From positions 109,918 through 173,917 of the forward strand of contig NZ_AUEH01000002.1 in the NCBI RefSeq assembly GCF_000425885.1: 64,000 nt of DNA, given 5' to 3'. A program made the position numbers and the translations under genes. This stretch comes from Schleiferilactobacillus harbinensis DSM 16991 (GTDB lineage Bacteria > Bacillota > Bacilli > Lactobacillales > Lactobacillaceae). Below are positions 38,669 through 47,093 of this stretch, piece by piece. Below the pieces are notes generated by a model. The model made no database searches and had not been told where the DNA came from. It saw only the letters and a list, made by a program, of their open reading frames with translations. Each line of letters begins with the position of its first letter. The first letter of the stretch is position 1.

Positions 38669-38698
38669 AAATGCCAGGGGGGCTCCACCCTGGCATTT
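38669..38698 (-). terminator. terminator of the coiled-coil permease gene
   Basis: Perfect 11-bp arms AAATGCCAGGG / CCCTGGCATTT, 8-base loop; the T tract after it is weak. Confidence 0.7.
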
Positions 38699-38704
38699 TC
38701 TACC

Positions 38705-41700
38705 TTAATCCACCGACTTCAACGCTTCCAGCATATCGACGTTCTTCAGTCGATGATTCACGAAGAAACCCAGCAGTAGCGTGATGATGGCCACCACAAT
38801 GAACGGAATGATGAAGCCCATGGCGCCCAGCGCCGGATTGAACATCACCTCATCCGGCGGCACCGCCCAGAGGATATAGCGGTGCAGCAGTTCGCCGAGG
38901 ACGTAACCGGCCGCGATCCCGAACAGGGAGAGAATAATTGTCTCCCGGTAGATATACATGGTGACTTCGTTGGTGTAGAAGCCCAGGACCTTGATCGTGG
39001 ACAACTCGCGCATCCGTTCGGACACGTTGATGTTGGTCAGGTTGTACAGGATGACGACGGCCAGCAAGCCGGCGATGACGATCAGGACCATCATGATCTT
39101 GTCCAGAGAGTTGACGATGACGTTGATCTGCGAGCGCAGCGTGGTGTTCTGCACCACCCCGGCGACGCCGCTGAGTTTCATGAACTTCGCGGATTGCCGC
39201 CGGGTATTGCTGGTGCTGCGGTCCTTCAGATTGATCAGATCGGCATTGGTCGAGAAGGATGTGTCGAACGTTCGGGCATAAGCTTGCGGGCTCATGAACG
39301 CGAAGTGGCCCATGTACATCTCGGTAATCCCGGTCACCTTCATCCGCCGCAGGGTATTGTTCGCGTCCCGCAGCGTGATGGTGCCCCCGACTTTAGCCCC
39401 CAATAGATTCGCCAATCGTTCAGAAATAACGACACCACTATTTTTGAGCGTCAACTTCTGCTGAGACTGGCGATTCACGAGCTGAATGTAATCCGTGAAG
39501 GACTGGGTGTCGCTAGGAACGATCAGCTTGATCTGCTGCGTATCGCCGCTTTTACCAGCAACCCGGGTCAGCTGCTCGTAGTGGACCTTGGTGTGCTCTT
39601 TGACTGCCGTCTCGTCTAGCAGTTTGTTGATCTTCTTCTGCTGACTGGTCGGTACGTAATCCGTGTGGGCGACGATCATGTCGTAGTGCACCAGATCGCC
39701 GAATTGGCGGTCATTGATGCCGGCAATCGAATGCTGCACGGCTAAGCCGGTGAAGAGCAAGGCGACGGAGCCAGCGACACCGAAGATAGTCATGAACATC
39801 CTCTTCTTATAGCGAAAGATGTTGCGGGCTGTGACTTTGTGGGTGAAACTCAGGTGCTTCCAGATGACCGTGATGCGTTCCAGAAAAATCTTCGAGCCGG
39901 CTGCTGGCGGTTTCGGCAGCAGCAGGGCCGCCGGCTTGTCCCGCAGTTCCCGCATGGCCACATAATACGCGGGGACGACGGCACTAAGCAGAGCTAACGC
40001 GAAGGCAATCAGGGTCACACCCCAATGGATGTGGAATTGAATCCGCGGCAAGGTAAAGCCGGTGGAATAGGCGTTGTACACAATGTACGGCAGCAGAGTG
40101 TGGCCCAAAATCACGCCGAGCACCGTGCCCACCATACTGGCGGCGAAGCCGTAGATGGTGAATTTCTTGATCACGTCTTGATTGTCGTAACCCAGCGCCT
40201 TCAGCGTGCCGGAATTGATCCGTTCTTCGTCGACGAACCGGGTCATTGTGGTGATCGTCACCAAGGCGGCGACGAAGTACAAGAAGATAGGAAAAATCGC
40301 AGCTAAGGAGTCAACGATCCAGGAAATCGTGCCATAGATCTTATAGCCGTCGCCCCAAGGGACTTCCCGCCGGGAGTCGCGGGCATAAACGGGTGCTTGC
40401 AGATGCTTCAGCGTGGCCTTGGCCTCTTTTAGGGTGGCCTCTGCCGTCGCGATTTTCTTCTCTGCTGCCGGTTTGGCGTCGTTAAACTTAGCCAGACTGT
40501 CTTGGTACTGCTTTTCCTTCGTGCTTAATTCCCTTTTAGCGGCGGCTAATTGCTGCTCGCCCGTTGCCTGTTGCGTTGCTAACGTCGATTTAGCCGTGGC
40601 TAATTGGTTAACTTTGCTTTGCAATTCGGTACGAGCCTGGGCAATTTTGGCCGCATTTTGCTGATACGCCGCGGACTTCTGGCTTAGGGTGTCCGTTGCA
40701 GCCAACCAGGTCTGCAAGCCGCCGCGGTACTGGTGCTGCCCGCTGTTGTAAGCCTGGACCCCTTGGTTGTATTGGATCAGCCCGGCTTGGTATTCTTGTT
40801 TCTTGGCGGCTAACAGTTTTTCACTGGCCGCCAGTTTGGCCTTTGCCGCCGCCAGGGCTTGGATGTTGTCCTGGAGCTTGGTCTGGGCCGCGGTTAATTC
40901 TTGGGCAGCAGCGGCGTATTTGGCTTGGCTGGCATCCAGCTGGCTGCGCGCGGCCTGCAATTGCTGGGCGCTTTGGGCCAACTGGGTCTTTGTGGCGGCC
41001 AGCTCTTTGGCGGAGGCATCGATTTGGCCTTGGGCTTGCGCGATTTGAGCCATGCCGGGGGTGTATTTCTCCTGCATGAAGGTTTGATAGGCACTTTGGG
41101 TCTCGGTCAGTTTCTGTTGTGCCGCCTGTAATTGGCCGGTCAGCTGGGCGCGTTCCGCGTCCGTCAACTGAGCGTTCGCCAGCTGCTGGTTAAGCTGACC
41201 GATTTGGGCCTGGAGTTGGCTGATGCCCGTCGTATATTGGTTCTTGCCGGCGGTGAGGGCGTCCTGCTGCTTGGTCAGGGCCGCCTGTTTTTCATTCAGA
41301 GCCGTATTGGCTGCGTCCCACTGAGCCTGCTTGGTCGCCAGTGCTTGGGCGTTTGCTTGGTACTCTGTTTCTTTGGCATCAAGCAGCGCCTTCTGTTGGG
41401 CCAGCGTCTGGGCGGACGCCGTGATTTGCGCTTGAGCGTCATTGATCTTAGCCTGATTGGCGTCGATCTGTTTGTACCCCGCGGCGATTTGGCTCTGCCC
41501 CTCATCAATGGCTTGGGCTGCCGTTGCTAACTGCTGCTTGGCGGCCGCCAACTGTGTTTGGGTTTGAGCCAAGGCGGTTTTGGCGGTTTGGAGCTGGGTC
41601 CATTTTTGATTGAGCGTGGTTTGCCCGTTATCCAGCTGGGCTTTGGCGGCGTTCAATTGGTCGGTACTCGTGGCCAGCGTCGTCTGCGCGGTTTGGATCT

Positions 41701-42658
41701 GCTTTTCACCGGCGCTGATCTGGCTTTGGGCACTGGCGACTTGGGTGTTCAGCTTCTCTTGATTGGCACTGATCTGCTGATTGGCCTGGGCAATTTGCGT
41801 TTTGGCGGAAGCCAGCTGGTTCTGGGTATCGATCAGCTTCTGTTTCGCCGCGTCAATTTTCTTTTGACCGCTGGCAATTTTGGCGTTGGCCTGCTTCTTA
41901 ATGGCGGCCAGCCGCTTTTGCGGTTGATCTTTCAGCAGGGTCTTGAGCTGGCCCTTATGGGTGTCCAGCAATTTGGTGTACTGACTGGAATAGGGGTCAA
42001 CGCCCTGCGTGTTTTTGAACGTCAAACGGGCCAGCATGTAGTAGTCGGACCGGAAGGCCTGCTTGGTAACGACCCCGAAGCCCTTCAGGCTGCCGGACCC
42101 GGAAGTCGACTGGCCCATGTTGACGTCGGAAATCAGCTCCGCTGAATTAACAAAGCCGACGACTTTGAAGGTGTGCCGTTTCAGGACTGTATTGCCCAGG
42201 GCGTCGGCTTTCTCCGTTACTTTGAACTGCTGGCCGAGTTTGTAGGCTTGTTCTTGCTTCGCGTTGAGGGCGATCTCGTCCGCCTGCCGCGGCATCCGGC
42301 CCTTAACGACCTGGTACTGGGATACCTTGGTCGGTGCTGAGAAAATCCGGACACTGGTATCAGTGCCTTGAATGGCGACGTCCTTAAGATAACCGAATTC
42401 GGCGTCTTGGACCCCTTTGGCCTGTTTGATGGTTTGTACGTCGCTTTTATCCAACCCATAATCGGCGATGACGGAGACATCAGCGGTGTGGTGCTGATTG
42501 AAATACGTCGTCCCTGTGGCCCGCATATCCGGACCGGTGACGTACAACCCCACCAAGGCAAACGATCCGAGGAGCATTAAGCCCATGATCGAGAAGAACC
42601 GCCCCCAGGAGCCGGAGAATGATTTGCGAATGTCTTGCCACAATGCTTTTTTCTTCAA
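38705..42658 (-). CDS. FtsX-family ABC permease with giant extracellular coiled coil
   Basis: Permease of 1317 aa, far longer than ordinary FtsX-like permeases. After one helix (about 20-42) and a MacB-like outer domain to about residue 245 comes a Gln/Ala/Lys-rich helical stretch of about 540 residues (IKKQANAKIASGQKKIDAAKQ ... EKKIATAEATLKEAKATLKHL) with no prolines for long runs, which reads as a coiled coil. Three helices (about 800-900) follow, then a second outer domain (about 985-1180) and three final helices ending NHRLKNVDMLEALKSVD. Start TTG 42656-42658, nine bases after AAGGAG and 13 after the ATPase gene. Cargo unknown; a mechanotransmission-type role (as for FtsEX or MacB) is inference. 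Confidence 0.85.
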   Translation of the reverse strand: MKKKALWQDIRKSFSGSWGRFFSIMGLMLLGSFALVGLYVTGPDMRATGTTYFNQHHTADVSVIADYGLDKSDVQTIKQAKGVQDAEFGYLKDVAIQGTDTSVRIFSAPTKVSQYQVVKGRMPRQADEIALNAKQEQAYKLGQQFKVTEKADALGNTVLKRHTFKVVGFVNSAELISDVNMGQSTSGSGSLKGFGVVTKQAFRSDYYMLARLTFKNTQGVDPYSSQYTKLLDTHKGQLKTLLKDQPQKRLAAIKKQANAKIASGQKKIDAAKQKLIDTQNQLASAKTQIAQANQQISANQEKLNTQVASAQSQISAGEKQIQTAQTTLATSTDQLNAAKAQLDNGQTTLNQKWTQLQTAKTALAQTQTQLAAAKQQLATAAQAIDEGQSQIAAGYKQIDANQAKINDAQAQITASAQTLAQQKALLDAKETEYQANAQALATKQAQWDAANTALNEKQAALTKQQDALTAGKNQYTTGISQLQAQIGQLNQQLANAQLTDAERAQLTGQLQAAQQKLTETQSAYQTFMQEKYTPGMAQIAQAQGQIDASAKELAATKTQLAQSAQQLQAARSQLDASQAKYAAAAQELTAAQTKLQDNIQALAAAKAKLAASEKLLAAKKQEYQAGLIQYNQGVQAYNSGQHQYRGGLQTWLAATDTLSQKSAAYQQNAAKIAQARTELQSKVNQLATAKSTLATQQATGEQQLAAAKRELSTKEKQYQDSLAKFNDAKPAAEKKIATAEATLKEAKATLKHLQAPVYARDSRREVPWGDGYKIYGTISWIVDSLAAIFPIFLYFVAALVTITTMTRFVDEERINSGTLKALGYDNQDVIKKFTIYGFAASMVGTVLGVILGHTLLPYIVYNAYSTGFTLPRIQFHIHWGVTLIAFALALLSAVVPAYYVAMRELRDKPAALLLPKPPAAGSKIFLERITVIWKHLSFTHKVTARNIFRYKKRMFMTIFGVAGSVALLFTGLAVQHSIAGINDRQFGDLVHYDMIVAHTDYVPTSQQKKINKLLDETAVKEHTKVHYEQLTRVAGKSGDTQQIKLIVPSDTQSFTDYIQLVNRQSQQKLTLKNSGVVISERLANLLGAKVGGTITLRDANNTLRRMKVTGITEMYMGHFAFMSPQAYARTFDTSFSTNADLINLKDRSTSNTRRQSAKFMKLSGVAGVVQNTTLRSQINVIVNSLDKIMMVLIVIAGLLAVVILYNLTNINVSERMRELSTIKVLGFYTNEVTMYIYRETIILSLFGIAAGYVLGELLHRYILWAVPPDEVMFNPALGAMGFIIPFIVVAIITLLLGFFVNHRLKNVDMLEALKSVD

Positions 42659-42671
42659 TGCTCAACACTCC

Positions 42672-43373
42672 TTACCATTCAATATTGGCAATTGCTTCAG
42701 GATGGGGATTCTCTTCAATCTTTTCCACCTTGGCGTCCCGGAAATGAATCACTCGGTCGCCAATGGGGGCGATCGCCGCGTTATGGGTCACGATGATGAC
42801 GGTGGCGCCCTGCTTGCGGCTCATGTCTTGAACGATTTGCAGGACCTGCTTACCGGTGGTGTAATCCAAGGCGCCGGTGGGCTCATCACATAATAGGATC
42901 TTCGGGTTCTTGGCCACGGCCCGGGCAATGGCCACCCGCTGCTGTTCCCCGCCGGATAGTTGGGAAGGAAAGTTATTGATTCGGTTCGCCAGACCCACGT
43001 CTTTCAGGGTCTGCTCCGGATCCCGGGCGTCCTTGACGATTTCTGACGCCAGTTCTACATTTTCCTTCGCGGTGAGATTCTCCACCAGATTGTAAAACTG
43101 GAAGACGAAGCCGACATCATCGCGCCGATACGTCGTTAATTCCCTGGCGTTGTACTTGGCGATGTTCTTACCATCAATGATTACGTCCCCTTCGTCATTG
43201 GTATCCATGCCGCCAAGAATATTCAGCATCGTCGACTTCCCGGCCCCGGATGCGCCAAGGATCACGACCAGTTCCCCTTTGTTCACTGCAAAATTAATAT
43301 CGTTATTAGCCACGATGGTGGTGTCACCCATCGCGTAGCGCTTATAGCTATGCTTCACTTCAATATAGGCCAT
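42672..43373 (-). CDS. ABC transporter ATP-binding protein (MacB/LolD type)
   Basis: ATPase of 233 aa for the adjacent giant permease. Walker [11 protein letters not shown]-loop GFVFQFYN, signature [14 protein letters not shown], Walker [13 protein letters not shown], switch [10 protein letters not shown] 43371-43373 after CAGGAGG. Divergent from the TetR gene; a palindromic candidate operator sits 27 bases upstream. Confidence 0.93.
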   Translation of the reverse strand: MAYIEVKHSYKRYAMGDTTIVANNDINFAVNKGELVVILGASGAGKSTMLNILGGMDTNDEGDVIIDGKNIAKYNARELTTYRRDDVGFVFQFYNLVENLTAKENVELASEIVKDARDPEQTLKDVGLANRINNFPSQLSGGEQQRVAIARAVAKNPKILLCDEPTGALDYTTGKQVLQIVQDMSRKQGATVIIVTHNAAIAPIGDRVIHFRDAKVEKIEENPHPEAIANIEW

Positions 43374-43399
43374 TTCGATTACCTCCTGGAATTTAAATC

Positions 43400-43412
43400 C
43401 AACATCGTGTTG
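43400..43412. promoter_or_regulatory. candidate TetR operator 1
   Basis: CAACA-TCG-TGTTG, inverted repeat in the divergent spacer, close to the ABC gene start. Shares its half-site with the second palindrome. Confidence 0.55.
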
Positions 43413-43503
43413 TCTTGTGTCGAGTATACGGGGTTGCCTTGGCTTCTAGCAACCATCAAAAAGCCAAAAAGTGTTGGTTTGAACGTCAAAACAGGAAATA
43501 CAC

Positions 43504-43513
43504 CAACATGTTG
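43504..43513. promoter_or_regulatory. candidate TetR operator 2
   Basis: Perfect palindrome CAACATGTTG, same half-site as operator 1, 49 bases before the TetR start codon. Confidence 0.5.
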
Positions 43514-43561
43514 TTGCTTTTAATTATCGACCACTGCATAATGAGCCCTGAGGTGATCATC

Positions 43562-44191
43562 ATGACAACCCATGCCAAAGTGACGAAGACGCAGCAGAAA
43601 ATCAAAGAAGCGTTTATCTATTTGATCCATACGAAGGGCTTCGAACGCCTGACCATCAGCGACATAACGAAATACGCCCACATCAACCGGAGCACGTTCT
43701 ACGCCCATTATCAAGATAAGTTCGATTTGATCCAGTTCTTTGAGCAGAAATCAATTCAGGCCTTGCAGGATATCATCACAAACCGCCTGGCCGCCGCCAT
43801 GGTGTCGCCGGAGAATGGCCCGGAAACCATGGTCACCTATGATGCCATCCGCAAGATGCTGCATTATATTGGCGATAATTTCGACCTGTTGCGGGCACTG
43901 ATCGGACCCGGCGGCGATCCGCATTTTGTCGATGAAATGAAGAAAATCCTGCGCAGCATTATCGACGCTGATCTGTATCAAGTCAAAGGCAACACAAAAA
44001 TGACCACGGTGATTCCAGACAACTATGCCCATGAAATCGTGGTCGGTGATATAGCGAATATTGTGACGTTTTGGCTCAGTCAGGATAATCCCGAGAGCCC
44101 GGATGAAGTCGCGGATATTATTATGAAGACGCGGTTTATGAGCCCTTACGAGTTGCTGGGAATTGCGGAAACAAATGGTTCGGCCCGGTGA
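43562..44191 (+). CDS. TetR/AcrR-family regulator
   Basis: Regulator of 209 aa. N-terminal HTH: KIKEAFIYLIHTKGFERLTISDI, then AHINRSTFYAHYQDKFDLI, the classic TetR recognition helix. The C-terminal ligand domain is of the low-similarity type. ATG 43562 after AGGTGA; longer in-frame starts lack a site. It probably controls the divergent ABC operon through the two CAACA/TGTTG palindromes. Confidence 0.9.
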   Translation: MTTHAKVTKTQQKIKEAFIYLIHTKGFERLTISDITKYAHINRSTFYAHYQDKFDLIQFFEQKSIQALQDIITNRLAAAMVSPENGPETMVTYDAIRKMLHYIGDNFDLLRALIGPGGDPHFVDEMKKILRSIIDADLYQVKGNTKMTTVIPDNYAHEIVVGDIANIVTFWLSQDNPESPDEVADIIMKTRFMSPYELLGIAETNGSAR

Positions 44192-44195
44192 CCCA

Positions 44196-44237
44196 AAAAC
44201 GCCCCAGACCGCATTTTTCAGCGATTCGGGGCGTTTT
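44196..44237. terminator. bidirectional terminator
   Basis: AAAACGCCCC / GGGGCGTTTT stem with a 22-base loop between the converging TetR and trpA genes. Confidence 0.85.
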
Positions 44238-44250
44238 CAAAATCCGCGAT

Positions 44251-44994
44251 TTATCCTTGCAACTGTTTGAACGCTGCTTGCAGCTTGGCCGGCGCGTCCT
44301 GGCCTGCTTCCGCCGCCACGGCGGGGAAAATTGTGTCCAGGTAAACGCCATCGACTTGATCTAGGATCGGTGCGGGAACCGGCGTGATGGGCAGGCCGAT
44401 TTCAGCGATCACCGGCAGATCCGTGTGCTGGCGAATCTCCGGGACCAGCTGTTGCAGTTGCGCCGCCGTGGCCTCGGGACCGGAACCGGGAATCGGCATG
44501 ACGAAGATATAATTCTTCGCGGCGGCCACGATGGGGGCGACGTGACCCAAAGAATTCGTGGTGACCACCGTCACCAGATTCACCCCGGCGGCGGCCAGCG
44601 CACCCGGCAGCGGATCATCTTCCTGGCCCGGGAGATCGAGCACCAGCACGTCAGTCACCCCGAGGCTGGAACATTTCTTGGCGAATTTCTCATCGCCGTA
44701 CTTGTAGGCTAAGTTGGCGTAAATCGTCAATTGAATGGGTACCTGGGTCTTGGTCCGGGCCGCTTCAATGGCCGAGAAGATGCCGGGCAGGTTCGTGCCG
44801 GCGGCTAAGGCCCGGACATCGGCGGCTTGGATCACCGGTCCATCACCGACGGGATCGGAGAACGGCACGGAAATGGCCGCCAGTTTAGCGCCGGCCGCGC
44901 CTAAAGCAACGAGTTGTTCTGTGGTGCTGGTCAAACTCGGATCGCCGGCGACGATCACCGGCACAATGGTTTTGGTTACAGTTGTATTAGTCAT
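44251..44994 (-). CDS. trpA: tryptophan synthase alpha chain, catalytic Glu missing
   Basis: TIM-barrel alpha subunit of 247 aa, normally cleaving indole-3-glycerol phosphate to indole. The PFSDP.GDGPVIQ block is intact and keeps the aspartate (D51) equal to the enteric D60. The block before it reads [10 protein letters not shown] where active enzymes have LELGVPFSDP, so the catalytic glutamate (enteric E49) is A40 here. The late phosphate loop [11 protein letters not shown] also departs from the usual SRxGVTG. It overlaps trpB by 8 bases (ATGACTAA). I infer loss of lyase activity, perhaps leaving a scaffold for TrpB. Confidence 0.88.
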   Translation of the reverse strand: MTNTTVTKTIVPVIVAGDPSLTSTTEQLVALGAAGAKLAAISVPFSDPVGDGPVIQAADVRALAAGTNLPGIFSAIEAARTKTQVPIQLTIYANLAYKYGDEKFAKKCSSLGVTDVLVLDLPGQEDDPLPGALAAAGVNLVTVVTTNSLGHVAPIVAAAKNYIFVMPIPGSGPEATAAQLQQLVPEIRQHTDLPVIAEIGLPITPVPAPILDQVDGVYLDTIFPAVAAEAGQDAPAKLQAAFKQLQG

Positions 44995-46201
44995 CAATTT
45001 CTACCCCCCGATACTTGGCAATGCTGGCGACATCCTTGTCGCCCCGGCCGGACAACGTGCAAATAATGATTTTATCCTTGGGTAATTTCGGCGCCATCTT
45101 CATCACTTGGGCCACCGCGTGGCAGCTCTCAATCGCCGCGATGATGCCCTCTTCTTTGGCAATATATTCGAAGGCGTCCACCGCTTCATCATCGGTGATC
45201 GGGTAATACTGGGCCCGGCCGCTTTCTTGGAGCATCACGTGCTCCGGCCCCACACCCGGATAATCCAGCCCGGCCGAAATGGAATAGACCTTGTCGATCT
45301 GGCCGTCTGCGTCCTGCAAGAACTTGGACTTCATCCCGTGGAAAATGCCGGTGCTGCCGTTGGTCATCGTCGCTGCGTTCTCCGGGGTATCCGCCCCCTT
45401 GCCGGCACCCTCGGCCCCGACCAGATGGACTTCCGGATGGTCGATGTACTCAGCGAAGGACCCAATGGCGTTGGAACCGCCGCCGACACAGGCGACCACG
45501 TAATCCGGCAGCCGGCCGGCCTGGCTCAGAATCTGTTTCTTCGATTCTTTAGAAATTACACTTTGGAAATCGTGGACCATCGCCGGGAACGGATACGGCC
45601 CCACAGCACTGCCCAACAGGTAGAACGTGTCGTCGGACCGGGCGGCCCAATTCTGCAAAGCGGCATTGACCGCATCCTTCAGGACCGCGGACCCGTTAGT
45701 CACCGGCGTGACCTTGGCGCCCAGCAGCTGCATCCGGTAGACATTCAGCTTTTGCCGCTCGGTGTCGACTTTACTCATGAAGATCTCACATTCCATGCCG
45801 AACAACGCGGCGACGGTGGCCGTCGCCACGCCATGCTGACCGGCACCAGTTTCGGCAATCAGCCGTTTCTTGCCCATCCGCTTGGCAACCAAGGCTTGAC
45901 CGAGAACGTTGTTAATCTTGTGCGCCCCGGTGTGGTTCAAGTCTTCCCGCTTGAAGTAAATTTGGGCCCCGCCCAAGTCCTTGGTCATATTGGCCGCGTA
46001 GTACAGCAGCGACGGCCGGCCGGCATAATTCACCAGCAGATCATTCAATTCCTTGTTAAACTCTGGGTCCTTGCGCGCCGCGTGATACGCGTCGGCCACC
46101 CGTTGCAATTCGGGGTACAGCAATTCCGGAACGTAGGTCCCGCCGAACTCGCCGTAATGGCCCGGTGTCTTAAATGTGTGCTGCTTTTCGATTTCTTGCA
46201 T
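44987..46201 (-). CDS. trpB: tryptophan synthase beta chain
   Basis: PLP enzyme of 404 aa joining indole and serine to tryptophan. The PLP lysine is in [17 protein letters not shown] and [10 protein letters not shown] (phosphate loop) are canonical, as is [11 protein letters not shown]. It looks fully functional and belongs to the TrpB1 type that pairs with TrpA. ATG 46199-46201 with AAAGGGCGAG. Controlled by the T-box upstream. No other trp genes are near. Confidence 0.96.
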   Translation of the reverse strand: MQEIEKQHTFKTPGHYGEFGGTYVPELLYPELQRVADAYHAARKDPEFNKELNDLLVNYAGRPSLLYYAANMTKDLGGAQIYFKREDLNHTGAHKINNVLGQALVAKRMGKKRLIAETGAGQHGVATATVAALFGMECEIFMSKVDTERQKLNVYRMQLLGAKVTPVTNGSAVLKDAVNAALQNWAARSDDTFYLLGSAVGPYPFPAMVHDFQSVISKESKKQILSQAGRLPDYVVACVGGGSNAIGSFAEYIDHPEVHLVGAEGAGKGADTPENAATMTNGSTGIFHGMKSKFLQDADGQIDKVYSISAGLDYPGVGPEHVMLQESGRAQYYPITDDEAVDAFEYIAKEEGIIAAIESCHAVAQVMKMAPKLPKDKIIICTLSGRGDKDVASIAKYRGVEIDD

Positions 46202-46212
46202 GTTACTCGCCC

Positions 46213-46536
46213 TTTCTGAGAACTAAAGTAGTCAAAAAAAGTCCGTCCTCAAACAACAACTGTTGCTTAAGGACGGATTTTTCCGCGGTGCCACCTTAAT
46301 TGGGATTCCAGGTTATCAAAATAACGCCAGAGTCCCCGACTTAGCAGAGAGCCAACACTCTCCCGGCAACTGACGTATGCCTAACGTTCTTCCGTACTCC
46401 ATATGTTTCGGGAAGACCCTCAGTGGTCCATTTATCGACTAGCATCCAATCGCACTCTCAACAACGGCGACTCTCTGTATGGGCCCGATCGACTTGACTT
46501 CCACCTCAGCGGTTTGAGGACGAACTTATTTGATTG
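46213..46536 (-). ncRNA. tryptophan T-box riboswitch leader
   Basis: About 320-base leader before trpB. The T-box sequence AAGGTGGCACCGCGG is at 46283-46297; its UGGC bulge would pair with GCCA of tRNA-Trp (discriminator G). A likely specifier TGG (Trp codon) lies at 46428-46430 within AAATGGACC, followed by the CTGAGGG stretch of stem I. Next to the gene stands a terminator, 46233-46276 (TCCGTCC... / ...GGACGGA, then a run of T), alternative to the T-box antiterminator. Confidence 0.93.
46233..46276 (-). terminator. T-box attenuator terminator
   Basis: Stem TCCGTCCT...AGGACGGA with further pairing in its middle, followed by seven T on the minus strand. Confidence 0.88.
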
Positions 46537-46542
46537 ATTAGG

Positions 46543-46571
46543 ATACTACACGCTCATTTTGAGACTGTCAA
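46543..46571 (-). promoter_or_regulatory. trpBA promoter
   Basis: Consensus TTGACA (46566-46571), 17-base spacer, TAGTAT (46543-46548) on the minus strand, about 10 bases before the T-box leader. Confidence 0.88.
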
Positions 46572-46598
46572 CCCTAATTTGATGAGAAATTGAAAAAT

Positions 46599-47084
46599 CT
46601 AGTCTCCCCGTTCCGCGTACTCATCAATCGCCGCCACTAAATCATCCACGCTGGTCACGATCTTGCCGTTCAGCTTGATCAGCCCAGTAGTGTACAGATT
46701 CAGGTAGTGGAACTGATTCTCGGCCACTTGCTGCAAGGCGTCCAGCTTCTGCTGGTTGTCCGCGCCCAAGCGGCGGGTATCGGTGTATAACCCGATGATG
46801 GGCACCTTGGCTTGATAGGCCACGCCAATTTCACTGGCGACGCCATTATCGATCGTCGGGCCATCCAGCACAGCAATCAGCAGATCGCTGGCCAGCACTT
46901 CGTCGGTGTCGGCTTTAGCAATCATTAGTGAATTGGCATAGTTATTCTTGTCATTGATGCTGGCGTTCTCTTGGGGCAGGTAGACTTCGACCAGCGGATA
47001 TTGCGCGCGAATCTTCGCCACGATCTTGGCGTTGAATTCGGCATCGGCTTGGGAGAACAAGCCATTGGCAAAATAGACTTTCAC
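46599..47084 (-). CDS. nucleoside 2-deoxyribosyltransferase
   Basis: Enzyme of 161 aa exchanging the base of deoxynucleosides, used for purine/pyrimidine salvage. Family motifs: VYFANGLFSQAD at the start, D74 in LDGPTIDNG and the nucleophile E85 in GVASEIGVAY, with LNLYTTGLI late in the sequence. Start GTG 47082-47084 after TAGGTT. It follows the rlmD-type gene after 9 bases, so it probably shares its transcript. Confidence 0.92.
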   Translation of the reverse strand: MKVYFANGLFSQADAEFNAKIVAKIRAQYPLVEVYLPQENASINDKNNYANSLMIAKADTDEVLASDLLIAVLDGPTIDNGVASEIGVAYQAKVPIIGLYTDTRRLGADNQQKLDALQQVAENQFHYLNLYTTGLIKLNGKIVTSVDDLVAAIDEYAERGD

Positions 47085-47093
47085 GGCATTAAC

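Noticed and set aside
40400..41900. Low-complexity repeats taken for a DNA repeat array
   Set aside because: They encode a Gln/Ala/Lys-rich coiled coil in frame; the DNA itself is not regularly repeated.
45107..46219. 370-codon open frame antisense to trpB
   Set aside because: trpB is unambiguous on the other strand; the frame runs into the T-box region without its own signals.
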